The notes: generated from the letters alone by a model not told the origin. A stretch of DNA of 64,000 nucleotides from Pseudomonas kairouanensis (GCF_004682055.1 NZ_QUZU01000029.1:22439-86438); one strand, 5' to 3'; shown: positions 43,456-53,154, numbered from the stretch's first letter. A program made the numbers and translations.

Positions 43456-45665
43456 CAGAACGACGCCGTCAGGCTGGTGAACAGCGTGCGCCCAGACTGG
43501 TTGTAGGTCGCCGCACCCGCGCCGTCGATGTTGTTCACGCCCTGGGCGTTGCCTTCGCGCCACAGGCGTTTGTCGAAGACGTTATCCACGCCTGCGGTGA
43601 GGCTCAGGTTTTTGGTGATGGCGTAGGTGCCGCTCACTCCGGTGATGGCATAGGGCGACAGTTGGTTGTTGGCCGAACCGGTCACGCGGGCGCCGTGGTA
43701 GTCGTATTTTTTCGGGGTCTGCTTGCCGTACCAGGCCACGTTCGCTTGCAGGGACAGGTCCTGGGTCACTTGCCAGTCGAGCATGGAGTTGAGGGTGAAC
43801 TTCGGCGTCACCGAGAGCACATCGCCGGTCTGTTTGTTTTTCGATTGCAGCATGTAGGTGAAGTTGTTGGACCAGGTCACGTCTTCGCCAAACGGCAGAC
43901 TCAGGTTGCCTTCCAGGCCTTCGACCAGCGCCTTGGGCACGTTTTCCCACTGGAAGATGTTGGAGCTGTTGCCACCGGTGGCCTTGCCCACCGGCGTCAG
44001 GCCCGACTCGATCTTGTTCTTGTAGTCATTACGGAAGTAGGTCAAGCCCGCCACCACACCGTTGTCGCGGTATTCGATGCCCAGTTCCTTGTTGACACTG
44101 GTTTCAGCCTCAAGGTCGGCATTGCCTTGCAGGTAGCAGGCCGTGGTCGCGCCGTAGCAACCCTGGCCGTTGCTGTAGAGCAGGTAGTTGGGGTTGATCT
44201 GGTAGAGGTTCGGCGCCTTGTACGAGCGGGCGATACCGGCTTTGAGGGTAAGGGTGTCGGTGAGCACCTGCGACAGGTTCAGCCCCGGGCTCCAGTTGTC
44301 GCCGACCACGCTGTGGTGGTCCAGGCGCAGCACCGGCGTAAGGCGGGTGCCGGGCAGCAGGTCGATGTTGTCTTCGGCGAACACCGAGAAGATTCGCGTC
44401 GATGACGAACTGGCGCGGTTGCTGCTGGAGATGCCGCTGACGGCACCGCCGGTGGTGGTGGTCTGGGTGTTGGAGCTTGGGTCGTCCAGGGACGATTCAA
44501 CCCACTCGGTGCCCAGGGTCACCACCTGGTCGACACCCGCATGGAACGGCAGGTTCACTTCGCTGTGGGCGGTGAGGTCACGCAGGGTGCTGGTGCTCAC
44601 GGTGGTGCTGGAGAACAAGCCCTCAAGGCCACCGGCCAGGCCCTCGTCGATGCGACTGTTGCGGGTCTTGGCGTATTGGACGTAGGTCAGGGTGTTGCCA
44701 AAATCCCATTCGCCACGGTGGGTCAGCGCGTAGTTCTCGCGGTAGAGGGTGTTGGTCTCATGACCCAGCATGTTCTTAACGGTGGCGTTAGTGTTGGTGT
44801 TCTGTGTATCACCGGTATAGATGTTGCCCTGGCGGCTGAAACCGGCCTCGATGTCGAGGGTTTGCTCCGGGGTCATTTTCCAGCTGAGCAGGCCGTTGAC
44901 GTCCTTGTTGCGCACACCTTCGCGCCCCGCCGGCAGCGTGCCGATCTGGGTGCCGTAGCGGGTGGATTCGTGGCCGCTGTTGATGTCGGCGTCATCAGCG
45001 TTGGTCTTGGCGATGTTGCCGTACACGCGGTAGCTGAGGGTGTCGGTGATCGGGCCGTTGAGGCCGAAGTTCATGCGCTCGGTCTCACCTTCGTCTTTGT
45101 GCTGGGCGAAGTTGTGGTAGATCGTCGCCGAGCCGTGGGTTTCGGTGCCCGGTTGTTTGGTGATGATGTTCACCACGCCACCTGCCGCGCCATTGCCGTA
45201 ACGGGCGGCGGCTGGGCCACGGATGACTTCGATGCGTTCTACTTGGTCGGCCGGCACCCAGTTGGTGTCGCCACGGCTGTCACGCTCGCCACGCCAGCCG
45301 TAGCGCACCGAGTTGCGGCTGCTGACCGGCTTGCCGTCTACCAGGATCAAGGTGTTTTCCGGGCCCATGCCGCGGATGTCGATCTGGCGATTGTTGCCGC
45401 GCTGGCCGCTGCTGGAGTTGCCGGTGAGGTTCACCCCCGGCATGGTGCGGATGATCTCCGACAGGTCGTTGGCCGGTGGGCGCTTCTTGATGTCTTCGGC
45501 GGTGATGATCGACACGCCGGGCATCTGCTTGATCTCTTCTTCAGCCGTGCCCAATACGGTCTGGGTGGGCAGCTCCATCTGCGCCGGCGTTTCGGCCTCG
45601 GCGGCATAGCTGCTGATAGGCAGCAGGCTGCAAATACTCACGGCAAGCAGGGACAAGCGGAACAT
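43455..45665 (-). CDS. pfeA: Ferric-enterobactin TonB receptor PfeA
   Basis: A 736-residue FepA/PfeA-like receptor. Signal peptide to SSYA, plug with IRTMPGVNLTGNSSSGQRGNNRQIDIRGMG and NSVRYGWRGERDSRGDTNWVP, then a barrel ending in SLTASF. These plug stretches are characteristic of enterobactin receptors. The neighbours pfeE, pfeS and pfeR confirm the assignment. The gap upstream (45666-45762) holds a Fur-box-like site and an inverted repeat, so pfeA probably has its own iron- and PfeR-controlled promoter. Confidence 0.93.
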   Translation of the reverse strand: MFRLSLLAVSICSLLPISSYAAEAETPAQMELPTQTVLGTAEEEIKQMPGVSIITAEDIKKRPPANDLSEIIRTMPGVNLTGNSSSGQRGNNRQIDIRGMGPENTLILVDGKPVSSRNSVRYGWRGERDSRGDTNWVPADQVERIEVIRGPAAARYGNGAAGGVVNIITKQPGTETHGSATIYHNFAQHKDEGETERMNFGLNGPITDTLSYRVYGNIAKTNADDADINSGHESTRYGTQIGTLPAGREGVRNKDVNGLLSWKMTPEQTLDIEAGFSRQGNIYTGDTQNTNTNATVKNMLGHETNTLYRENYALTHRGEWDFGNTLTYVQYAKTRNSRIDEGLAGGLEGLFSSTTVSTSTLRDLTAHSEVNLPFHAGVDQVVTLGTEWVESSLDDPSSNTQTTTTGGAVSGISSSNRASSSSTRIFSVFAEDNIDLLPGTRLTPVLRLDHHSVVGDNWSPGLNLSQVLTDTLTLKAGIARSYKAPNLYQINPNYLLYSNGQGCYGATTACYLQGNADLEAETSVNKELGIEYRDNGVVAGLTYFRNDYKNKIESGLTPVGKATGGNSSNIFQWENVPKALVEGLEGNLSLPFGEDVTWSNNFTYMLQSKNKQTGDVLSVTPKFTLNSMLDWQVTQDLSLQANVAWYGKQTPKKYDYHGARVTGSANNQLSPYAITGVSGTYAITKNLSLTAGVDNVFDKRLWREGNAQGVNNIDGAGAATYNQSGRTLFTSLTASF

Positions 45666-45717
45666 GGGGCGATCTCCAAACGTCTACCCGACCGATAGCG
45701 GCGGGCCATCAAAGATC

Positions 45718-45736
45718 GCAGATGATAATCAGATGC
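45718..45736. promoter_or_regulatory. Candidate Fur box of pfeA
   Basis: GCAGATGATAATCAGATGC contains ATGATAATCA, the core of the 19-bp Fur consensus GATAATGATAATCATTATC (12 of 19 positions). It lies 53-71 bases upstream of the pfeA start. Confidence 0.6.
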
Positions 45737-45748
45737 AATTGCGAGTAA

Positions 45749-45764
45749 AGAAACTTAACTTTCT
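45749..45764. promoter_or_regulatory. Inverted repeat AGAAA-N6-TTTCT before pfeA
   Basis: Perfect five-base arms flank CTTAAC, between the pfeS stop and pfeA. It could be the PfeR operator or part of the pfeS terminator. Confidence 0.4.
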
Positions 45765-47106
45765 AAACATTTGCCGCCGGCAGGCGCAGGTTCATGCGTA
45801 AACCCTGGCTGCCCTGGGTGGCCCACAGCTCTCCACCCTGCAGTTCGACGCCGCGACGGGCGATGCTCAAGCCCAGGCCAAACCCGGTGCCCACGGTGCC
45901 GTCCAGGCGCAGGTAGGCTTCGAAGATGCGCTCAAGATCGCCCTTGGCAACCCCAGGCCCCTGGTCTTCGACCACCAGCCACCAGCAATCGCCTTCGCGC
46001 CAGCCGCTCAAACGGATCACCCCCTGTTCAGGGGAATGGCGGATGGCATTGCGCAGGATATTTTCCAGGGCCTGGGCAAAACTGTTGAGGTGCACATGCA
46101 ACTGGCAGCGGCTGTCCAGTTCGCACACCAGGCGCTCCAGCGGCCAGCCGGTTTCGAAGTGGGCGTCTTGTGCCAGCGCTTCCCAGACCGAAGCCACCAC
46201 CACGTCCTCGGCTTGCAGGCGCGGTTGTTCGGTGTCGAGCCAGGCCAGGTTGAGGGAGTCGTCCACCAGCCGGCGCATCTCCTCCACTTCTCGCGACAGG
46301 CGTTGCTGCAACTGCTCGCGGGGCAGGCCGCTTTCGCTGGCGATGGTCAGGCGCGCCAGGGGTGTGCGGATTTCATGGGACAAGGTGCGCAGCAACTGCC
46401 GCTGTTGATGCAGGTTCTGGCGCAGGCGCTCGGCCATGTGTTCATAGGCGCGGGCCAGTTCGCCCAGTTCATCCTTGCGACGCGTCACGGTGCTGCTGGC
46501 CAGGGGCGCCAAATCGCCGGAACTCAGTGCGTTGGCACGCTCGCGCAATTCATTCAAGGGCTGCACCAAGTGCCGATACAGCAGCAAGCCCAAGCCCAGC
46601 GCCAATAACACCGGCACCACACCGTGGCTAAACACATGGGTCCAGGGTGTGAGCCCCGGTGGCAGCAGGCGTTCGGGCAATTGCATCACCAGCCGGCCGC
46701 GTTCCGGGTGCTGGGGAAAGGCGATGCTCACATACGGCAACTCGTCATCCAGGCGCTTGCTCATCGGCCAACTGAGCTTGCGCATAAACGTGAGGTGGCT
46801 GACTTGCTCGGCATTCAGCGCCGTGGTGCCCAGGCTGCGCAGGTAGTCGTCCAGCACCGCGACCCAGGTGTGTTCGCGCTGCTCCAGCGCCAAACGCCAG
46901 CGCTCCACCGCTTGCGCGTCACCACGGGCCGCGACCTGTTCGGCCTCGGCGGCATAAGCGGCCAGGGCAATGCGGTCCGGCTCTTCCAGAAAGTAAGTAT
47001 TGCGCTCCACCTGCAAGCCCCAACTCCACACCAGCCACACCAGCAGCAGGCAGAAGCACACTTGCAGCACCGCCATTTTCCACAGCAGGGGGTGGCGACG
47101 GTGCAT
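45763..47106 (-). CDS. pfeS: Sensor histidine kinase PfeS
   Basis: A 447-residue membrane kinase. First membrane segment near residues 10-29 (WKMAVLQVCFCLLLVWLVWS), a periplasmic loop, second segment VFSHGVVPVLLALGLGLLLY, then HAMP (LYRHLVQPLNELRERANALS), phosphoacceptor LSHEIRTPLARL, N-box NILRNAIRHSP and G-boxes DQGPGV and GTGFGLGLSIA. In P. aeruginosa PfeS senses ferric enterobactin in the periplasm. ATG at 47106 overlaps the pfeR stop; the longer frame is within pfeR. Confidence 0.9.
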   Translation of the reverse strand: MHRRHPLLWKMAVLQVCFCLLLVWLVWSWGLQVERNTYFLEEPDRIALAAYAAEAEQVAARGDAQAVERWRLALEQREHTWVAVLDDYLRSLGTTALNAEQVSHLTFMRKLSWPMSKRLDDELPYVSIAFPQHPERGRLVMQLPERLLPPGLTPWTHVFSHGVVPVLLALGLGLLLYRHLVQPLNELRERANALSSGDLAPLASSTVTRRKDELGELARAYEHMAERLRQNLHQQRQLLRTLSHEIRTPLARLTIASESGLPREQLQQRLSREVEEMRRLVDDSLNLAWLDTEQPRLQAEDVVVASVWEALAQDAHFETGWPLERLVCELDSRCQLHVHLNSFAQALENILRNAIRHSPEQGVIRLSGWREGDCWWLVVEDQGPGVAKGDLERIFEAYLRLDGTVGTGFGLGLSIARRGVELQGGELWATQGSQGLRMNLRLPAANV

Positions 47107-47837
47107 CAACGGCCTTCGCACATCAGCACATAGCCTTGATGGCGCACCGCGTCGATGCGCATGCCCTGCACATCGATGGCCGCCAGCTTGCGGCGCAGGT
47201 TGCACACATGCACATCCAGGCCACGGTCCAAACGGGTGTAGGGCCGATGCAGCACCTGCTGGTAAAGGAACGGCTTGGTCAGCGCTTCGCCGGCATGCTC
47301 GTGGAGCGTGCACAACAGGCGAAATTCCGAGGTGGTGAGCCCGGCGGCAATGCCGTTCAAGCGCACGTCCCGCCCATAGGTGTCGAACTCCAGCGACGAA
47401 TGCCGGGCCATCAGCCTCGGTGCCTGGGCGCCGCAATCAATCGCCACCCGCCGCAGCAAGGCATCGATGCGCACGTCCAGTTCGGCCAGGCTGAAGGGTT
47501 TGGGCAGGTAATCGTCGGCGCCCTGGCTGAAGCCGGTGATGCGGTCCTGCTCGGCGCCCAGGGCCGACATCAGGATCACCGGAGTCCCCCGCTCATGGCG
47601 CAGGCGCGAAAGGATCGTCAGCCCGCTTTCATTGGGCAGCATGATGTCCAGCAGGATCAGTTCCACCGGCGAATTAAGGGCCATATCCAGGCCCTCGTCG
47701 CCGCGATGGCTACTGCCAAGGCTGAAACCACGCCCGCTCAAGTGCTTGCTCAAGTGCGCGCACAGCTCCACGTCATCCTCAATGATGAGGATGCGCGGGG
47801 TGGGCAATGAGGGCGGGGGCAGATGATAAGTATTCAC
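47106..47837 (-). CDS. pfeR: Response regulator PfeR
   Basis: An OmpR-type regulator of about 243 residues: receiver (RILIIEDDVELCAHL, phosphorylated Asp in LLDIMLP, Lys in YLPKPFS) and a winged-helix DNA-binding domain (LTTSEFRLLCTLHEHAGEALTKPFLYQQVL, VHVCNLRRKL). GTG at 47837 is taken, but GTG at 47882 or 47894 is possible since the start is poorly marked. It should activate pfeA when phosphorylated by PfeS. Repeated TTTCGCA sites precede it. Confidence 0.88.
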   Translation of the reverse strand: MNTYHLPPPSLPTPRILIIEDDVELCAHLSKHLSGRGFSLGSSHRGDEGLDMALNSPVELILLDIMLPNESGLTILSRLRHERGTPVILMSALGAEQDRITGFSQGADDYLPKPFSLAELDVRIDALLRRVAIDCGAQAPRLMARHSSLEFDTYGRDVRLNGIAAGLTTSEFRLLCTLHEHAGEALTKPFLYQQVLHRPYTRLDRGLDVHVCNLRRKLAAIDVQGMRIDAVRHQGYVLMCEGR

Positions 47838-47848
47838 AATTACGTCAG

Positions 47849-47874
47849 TTTCGCATTCGGCGAAACATTTCGCA
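47849..47874. promoter_or_regulatory. TTTCGCA direct repeats upstream of pfeR
   Basis: TTTCGCA occurs at 47849-47855 and 47868-47874, 19 bases apart, with the inverted copy GCGAAA at 47860-47865 between them. The three half-sites suit a response regulator dimer, perhaps PfeR itself. If the GTG at 47837 is right they lie just before the gene. Confidence 0.4.
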
Positions 47875-47878
47875 ATAT

Positions 47879-49090
47879 TCACCGCGTGTCGCACTGCCCC
47901 TCGGCCTGCAACTGCCGCCCGCGTGCTTGGGCCTCGCCCAGCACCCGCAACAGGTTACCGCTCCAGATTTGACCGATATCCGCCTCGCTGTAGCCCGCCT
48001 GCACCAGCGCCTCGGTGATCTTCGGCAACTGGCTCACGTCTTCCAGCCCTTGCACCCCGCCGCCGCCGTCCCAGTCGGCGCCAATGCCCACATGCAACGG
48101 CCCGACCTGCTCCAGCGCGTGCAACAGATGGCGCATAAAGTCGGCAAAGGTCGCCTGGGGGATGGGGTAACGCTGCTGTACTTCACGAATTTGCGCCGAC
48201 AACTCGGCAAACGCCGCCGGTTGCAAAGCAGGCATCAGGCGCAGGCGCTCGAACAGCGGCTTGAGGGCTTTTTCCCGTTGCGGGTTGGGCGGCTGCGGGA
48301 TCAGGTAGCCGCCATAGGTGTTGACCTGAATTACCCCGCCGCTCGCGGCCAGACGGCGCATGCGCGCGTCATCCAGGTTGCGCGGGTGCGGGTTGATCGC
48401 CCGGCTGCTGGAGTGGGAAACGATGATCGGCGCACGGGACTCGGCGAGCAATTGGTCAAACACCTGGTCGGAAGCATGGGACGCATCCAGCAGCACACCC
48501 AGGCAATTGGCGCGCTGCACCAGCTCATGGCCCACCGGGCTCAGGCCGTGCCATTGGGGGATGGCAGTGGCGGAATCGGCGACATGATTATTGGCGCTGT
48601 GCACCAGGCCGAGCATGCGCAAGCCCTGGCGTTGGTAGGTGGTCAACAGCCCCGGATCAGACGCCAAGGGCTCGGCGTTTTCCATGCTGATATACACCAC
48701 GCGCTTGCCTTCGGCGGCGATGCGCGGTGCGTCTTCGGGGGTCAGCGCCAGGGCGAAGTCATCCGGGTGACGCGCCAGCATGTCGTGGATGTGCGCCAGA
48801 ATCGCCAGGCCCTGGTCGCTGGCCCGCGCCATCCCGGCCTCGTCGTAGCTGCCCTGGGGCGTGTACACCGCCCAGAAACCGCCGTCCAGGCCGCCTTCGC
48901 GCATGCGCGGCAGGTCGACCTGGGACAAATCCTCGGGCCCATGGCGCTGCACAATACTCCAGCCCGGGCGGGACAATTGCCGAGGTGTGTCCATATGGCT
49001 ATCGAGCACCAACAAACGCTCGTGCAGCGCCCGGTCGTCAGCTTGCGCGCCACTGATGGCCAGGCTCAGCAACAGCGCGAGCCACCTCAC
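47879..49090 (-). CDS. Exported M19 (renal/membrane) dipeptidase
   Basis: A 403-residue peptidase of the M19 family with signal peptide WLALLLSLAISGAQA. The first metal motif LVLDSHMDT (usually DGHND), YISMENAE, and further metal ligands in VSHSSS and IGADWDGGGG can be seen. M19 enzymes split dipeptides and some beta-lactams or D-residue peptides, here in the periplasm. GTG at 49090 overlaps the MmgE/PrpD gene's stop by four bases, making it the last gene of the eight-gene operon. Confidence 0.85.
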   Translation of the reverse strand: MRWLALLLSLAISGAQADDRALHERLLVLDSHMDTPRQLSRPGWSIVQRHGPEDLSQVDLPRMREGGLDGGFWAVYTPQGSYDEAGMARASDQGLAILAHIHDMLARHPDDFALALTPEDAPRIAAEGKRVVYISMENAEPLASDPGLLTTYQRQGLRMLGLVHSANNHVADSATAIPQWHGLSPVGHELVQRANCLGVLLDASHASDQVFDQLLAESRAPIIVSHSSSRAINPHPRNLDDARMRRLAASGGVIQVNTYGGYLIPQPPNPQREKALKPLFERLRLMPALQPAAFAELSAQIREVQQRYPIPQATFADFMRHLLHALEQVGPLHVGIGADWDGGGGVQGLEDVSQLPKITEALVQAGYSEADIGQIWSGNLLRVLGEAQARGRQLQAEGQCDTR

Positions 49091-50451
49091 ACGCCCATCC
49101 CGAACAGACGTTCGGCCTGCCACGGCGCATCCACCACCGCCTGCAAACGCGCCAGCAACGGCGCCTCGCACAACGCCTGCAACTTGGTCTGCAACAAACC
49201 ATCGCGCCCGCCCCGGTCCAACGCGGCGTAAGGGCCGTCGTACGCTAGCTCTGCCACTTCACCAGTCAATGCATGCACCCTGAGCGCAGCCGGAAACCCG
49301 CCGCTGCGTGCCTGTTGCTGGTCCATCTCGGCACTCGCTTCGATATGCACCCGAGCCATGAACACCAACACCGACTCATCCCGCAGCGCCTCGCCCTCAA
49401 AGTCTTCCAGCGCCGCCCGCCCGCGCACGAAGGCGCTGGCCACCACATAAGGCAGGCTGAAACGCGCCGCCAGGTCATTCTCGATCACCCGCGTGGACAA
49501 CGACCGCGCACTGCCGCCATTGACCCGCACCACAATGCTTACCACCTGGCCCGCAGGCACTTGCTGACGCAGTTCCAACGCAAGGCGTATCGCGGTCTGG
49601 CAGCCGAAACACGCCGGGTAAGGCTTGATGGCGAAGCTGTCGAGGTTCTTGACCAGCGGGTTGGCCGACAGAAAGTCCGCCTGCGCGGTATCAAAACCAA
49701 AGCTGGCCAGCCAGCCATGTTCGCCAGTCAAGAAACCAGCGGGCCCAGTGGCACCAGCCTGGGCCAGCAACACCGACTGCACCGCGTGCTGGGCCGAAAA
49801 GCCCACCGCCAAATCCTTGTCCTGGCTGTAGCTGCCCACCTTGGGAGACAACGCCGACAGTAACCCGGCACTCAACGAACTGGCCGCAATCGCGGTGCCG
49901 TGGCACACGCGGTCGAGGTCATCATCGAGCAACGCCGAACAGCCCAACGCCGCTGCCACCGGGGCAATCAGCGAGGTGGTACGAAACCCGGCCTGCGCAC
50001 TGCGATGCCCACGCCCCAAGGCTTCGGCCAGGGAGATATTCGCCGCAAACGCGATCCACAGCGCCCGCAGCAAACGCTCGCCGACCACCCCATGGTGCTC
50101 GGCCAACGCCAGGATGGCCGGGACGATCACCACGGCGGCGTGCCCGTTGTTGCGCGGGTTGATCAGTACTTCCTGAAAGTCCAAGGCCTCGGCGGCGGTG
50201 CCGTTGAGCAGTGCAGCGCGGGCCGGATCGGTGCGCAGGCTTGAACCCCACACCGAACAGCCTGGGCTGATGGACTGCGCCAACGTGCTGTCCATTTGCG
50301 TGCCGCCCACTTTATGGCGGCGCGCGTAGGCCGCAATCGCCACGGTATCGGCGAGCAAACGCCCGAGGGCGCTGGCCACTGCGTCGGGGATGGGAGCGTC
50401 AAGCAAGAGCAGATGTCGTGCAACCCACTGCCGGTCTATCGTCGTTGCCAC
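49087..50451 (-). CDS. MmgE/PrpD family protein
   Basis: A 454-residue MmgE/PrpD-family protein. FQEVLINPRNNGHAAVVIVPAILALAEHHG, and later DSFAIKPYPACFGCQTAIRLALELR, are typical of this fold, which includes 2-methylcitrate dehydratase and cis-aconitate decarboxylase. GTG serves as the start, two bases after the SDR stop. In this operon a dehydratase or decarboxylase acting on a tricarboxylic or amino-acid-derived substrate is likely, but not proven. Confidence 0.85.
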   Translation of the reverse strand: MATTIDRQWVARHLLLLDAPIPDAVASALGRLLADTVAIAAYARRHKVGGTQMDSTLAQSISPGCSVWGSSLRTDPARAALLNGTAAEALDFQEVLINPRNNGHAAVVIVPAILALAEHHGVVGERLLRALWIAFAANISLAEALGRGHRSAQAGFRTTSLIAPVAAALGCSALLDDDLDRVCHGTAIAASSLSAGLLSALSPKVGSYSQDKDLAVGFSAQHAVQSVLLAQAGATGPAGFLTGEHGWLASFGFDTAQADFLSANPLVKNLDSFAIKPYPACFGCQTAIRLALELRQQVPAGQVVSIVVRVNGGSARSLSTRVIENDLAARFSLPYVVASAFVRGRAALEDFEGEALRDESVLVFMARVHIEASAEMDQQQARSGGFPAALRVHALTGEVAELAYDGPYAALDRGGRDGLLQTKLQALCEAPLLARLQAVVDAPWQAERLFGMGV

Positions 50452-50453
50452 GG

Positions 50454-51167
50454 TTATTGAACCCCTTGGGCCATGATGCCGCCGTCGATCACGAAGTCCG
50501 TGCCGTTGGCGTAGTGAAAGGCCGGCCCCGTGAGGGCCACGATGGCTTGTGCCATTTCCCGTGGTTCGGCAAGCCGCCCCAGGGGAATGCTTGCCAGAAG
50601 ATGTTGTTCATCCAGCCGCCCGGCCTCGATGGCCGCGCCGACCATGCGGGTGCGGGTGTAGCCGGGGCTGACGGAAATCGCCCGCACCCCGGCGGCGGCG
50701 AAATCCAGCGCCAGCACTTCGGTCATCGCCACCACACCGGCTTTGGCGGCGGCGTAACTGGCGCGACCGGGGCCGGAACGGTGGGCGATGAACGAAGCGA
50801 TATTCACGATCAGCCCCGCGCCGGAAGCAGCCAGTGCCGGAAACGCCGCCTGGCAGCTGTAGAATGCCCCGCTGAGGTTGGTTTGCAGCACTGCTTGCCA
50901 GTCTTCGGCGCGCATGTCGATCGCCGACGCGCGCCGGGCGATACCGGCGCAGGTCACCAGCACATCCAGCCGGTCGATGTCTTGGGCGGCACGCTTGAGA
51001 GCGTCAGCATCGCGCACGTCCACCACGGTGATGGGAAAACCCGCCGCAGGATCGGCCAGCACATCCCAGCCGATCACTTCAGCGCCCTGCTCCACAAATA
51101 CCTGCGCGACCGCCTGGCCAATGCCGCTGCCCGCGCCGGTTACCAGCACACGCCTGGGTGCCGTCAT
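50454..51167 (-). CDS. Short-chain dehydrogenase/reductase
   Basis: A 237-residue SDR: TGAGSGIG (about 11-18), VTCAGIARR in place of NNAG, Ser of NIASFI, YAAAK with catalytic Tyr and Lys and then SVSPGYTRT. A FabG-like dehydrogenase for an alcohol or ketone. It lies between the FAD oxidoreductase and the MmgE/PrpD gene, with overlapping or near-overlapping ends. Confidence 0.88.
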   Translation of the reverse strand: MTAPRRVLVTGAGSGIGQAVAQVFVEQGAEVIGWDVLADPAAGFPITVVDVRDADALKRAAQDIDRLDVLVTCAGIARRASAIDMRAEDWQAVLQTNLSGAFYSCQAAFPALAASGAGLIVNIASFIAHRSGPGRASYAAAKAGVVAMTEVLALDFAAAGVRAISVSPGYTRTRMVGAAIEAGRLDEQHLLASIPLGRLAEPREMAQAIVALTGPAFHYANGTDFVIDGGIMAQGVQ

Positions 51168-52408
51168 AGCAATGCTCCTTGTTCAAGTAAGACCCGTTTC
51201 ACCGCATCGAAACCGCTGCGCTGAGCCAAGCGACTGGACAACGCCGCCGACACGCCCGCCGCATGCCCGGTGGCAAAACTGGTGCCCATCACCCGCACCG
51301 AGCCGAACGCAATGTCGTCGGCGCCGATGGAACTGCCGGCCAGCCACAGGTTGTCGCTGCCCTCGGGGATCAGCGCGCCGAACGGCACATGGAACCAGCC
51401 GTGATGGGGGATGGCGCGGTATTCGGTGACGCCGTTGCCGGGATGCAATTCGCAAGGCCAGCCGGAACGGGCGATGCCGTTGGCGCGTTGGCGCGCACTC
51501 AGGGCGTCGTCGGCCAGCACATCCTGTTGGGAGGTAACGCAACGGGTGGAGCGGATGCCCAGTTGCGGGCCGCTGGTTTCCAGGATCGCCCGTTCAAAGC
51601 CGGGCACCGTGCGCCGCAGCGACTCCAGGTAATCATGGGCAATGCCCCGCGCTTCGATCTCGGCGCGGGTCAGGTAATGGGCGTCGGTGTTCACCAGGTC
51701 CACATCGATCATCATCGCCCAGTAGCTGCCCGACCACGGCAACGGCACAAAGTAGCCGCCATTGCTGCGGGCCAGGTGGCGTTGGGTGCGGCGCTGGTAG
51801 TCGATGACGGCCGCGTGCAACGCCTCGCGATCCGGCGCATGGCCCGGTGCAACGTTACCGATGCGCACCGTCAGCGTGGCCGCCTGCAAACGCGGGCGAA
51901 TGCTGTGGGGGGCGATCATCGCCGCCACATTGGCGTTGCCGGTGGCGTCCACCACACTGCCCACTTCGAGGCGCAAAGTGCCTTCGGGGTGGCTGCACAA
52001 CAGCGCGTCGATATGGCCGTTTTCGCCCTCGGTGGCGATGACCCGGCAATGCAGCAGCGGCGTGATACCGGCGCTCAGCACCAGGCGATCGAGTACGACT
52101 TTCAGGCGTTCCGGGTCCAGCAGGATGATCCAGTTGCCCGAGCTTTGCAGCACCGGCTCCACCGGATGCCCGAACGCCTGCAAGGCGTCCAGGACACGCT
52201 GGCCCATGCCCGCCACTACCCGTTCCGGAGTCGGGCCGCTGGTGAGAAAGCCGCAATAGGACTGCACGCCGGAGATGGTCGCCGTGCCGCCGAAAAACCC
52301 GTAGTCCTCGATCAACACCACGCTGCGCCCACACTCGGCCGCCGCCAGCGCAGCGGCAATGCCCGCAGCGCCGCCGCCCACCACGGCCACGTCATAAAAG
52401 CGGTTCAT
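51164..52408 (-). CDS. FAD-dependent oxidoreductase
   Basis: A 414-residue FAD enzyme. The N-terminal Rossmann motif is VAVVGGGAAGIAAALAAAECG, with the acidic residue VVLIEDYGFFGGTAT; the C-terminal FAD part is GSDNLWLAGSSIGADDIAFGSVRVMGTSFATGHAAG. This is the FAD_oxidored type seen in catabolic clusters. Likely acts on an amino-acid- or hydroxy-acid-like substrate, donating electrons to an unknown acceptor. Starts and stops overlap its neighbours by four bases. Confidence 0.85.
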   Translation of the reverse strand: MNRFYDVAVVGGGAAGIAAALAAAECGRSVVLIEDYGFFGGTATISGVQSYCGFLTSGPTPERVVAGMGQRVLDALQAFGHPVEPVLQSSGNWIILLDPERLKVVLDRLVLSAGITPLLHCRVIATEGENGHIDALLCSHPEGTLRLEVGSVVDATGNANVAAMIAPHSIRPRLQAATLTVRIGNVAPGHAPDREALHAAVIDYQRRTQRHLARSNGGYFVPLPWSGSYWAMMIDVDLVNTDAHYLTRAEIEARGIAHDYLESLRRTVPGFERAILETSGPQLGIRSTRCVTSQQDVLADDALSARQRANGIARSGWPCELHPGNGVTEYRAIPHHGWFHVPFGALIPEGSDNLWLAGSSIGADDIAFGSVRVMGTSFATGHAAGVSAALSSRLAQRSGFDAVKRVLLEQGALL

Positions 52409-53151
52409 AGCACTTTGTCGAGAAAGTCACGGGTGCGCGCATCCCGTGGGCTGTCGAAAAACGCCTGGGCCGTGGCGTGTTCAACCACCTCGCCCTGGTC
52501 GATGAAGTACACATAGTCGGCCACTTCGCGGGCAAAGCGCATCTCGTGGGTGACCAGCACGCAGGTCATGCCCTCGGCCGCAATCGAACGAATCACCCCC
52601 AGCACTTCCTTGACGGTTTCCGGGTCGAGGGCGGCGGTGACCTCATCGAACAGCATCACCTGGGGCTGCATGCACAGGCCACGGGCAATCGCCACGCGCT
52701 GTTGCTGGCCGCCGGACAACTCTCCCGGATACGCCTGCTCCTTGCCGTCCAGGCGCACCTGTTGCAGCAGTGCGCGAGCCTCGTCCTCGACGGTTTTGCG
52801 CGCGCGCCCCAGCACCTGGATCGGCGCCATGCTGACGTTCTGCAACACCGTGCGATGGGGGAACAGGTTGTAGCTCTGGAACACAATGCCAACTCGCTGG
52901 CGCAGTTGCTGCAACGGCAACTGCGCACTGCCGATCAACGCGCCGTCGAGGCGGATCTCACCGCCGTCGATCTCGGCCAAGGCGTTGATGCAACGCAGCA
53001 CCGTGGACTTGCCCGACCCCGACGGGCCGATGATGCACACCACTTCGCCACGCCCCACGGCCAGGTCGATGCCCTTGAGCACCGGGGTGTCGCCATAGGC
53101 CTTGTGCACCCCATGCAGGGCGATAAAGGGGTTTTCCAGGATACGTGTCAT
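52405..53151 (-). CDS. Polar amino-acid ABC transporter ATPase
   Basis: A 248-residue ATPase: Walker A IGPSGSGKST, signature LSGGQQQRVAIARGL, Walker B VMLFDEVTAALDPE (Pro after the Glu replaced by Val), H-switch VTHEM. It works with the permease at 53155 and the fused binding protein/permease at 53832. Confidence 0.92.
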   Translation of the reverse strand: MTRILENPFIALHGVHKAYGDTPVLKGIDLAVGRGEVVCIIGPSGSGKSTVLRCINALAEIDGGEIRLDGALIGSAQLPLQQLRQRVGIVFQSYNLFPHRTVLQNVSMAPIQVLGRARKTVEDEARALLQQVRLDGKEQAYPGELSGGQQQRVAIARGLCMQPQVMLFDEVTAALDPETVKEVLGVIRSIAAEGMTCVLVTHEMRFAREVADYVYFIDQGEVVEHATAQAFFDSPRDARTRDFLDKVL

Positions 53152-53154
53152 GGG

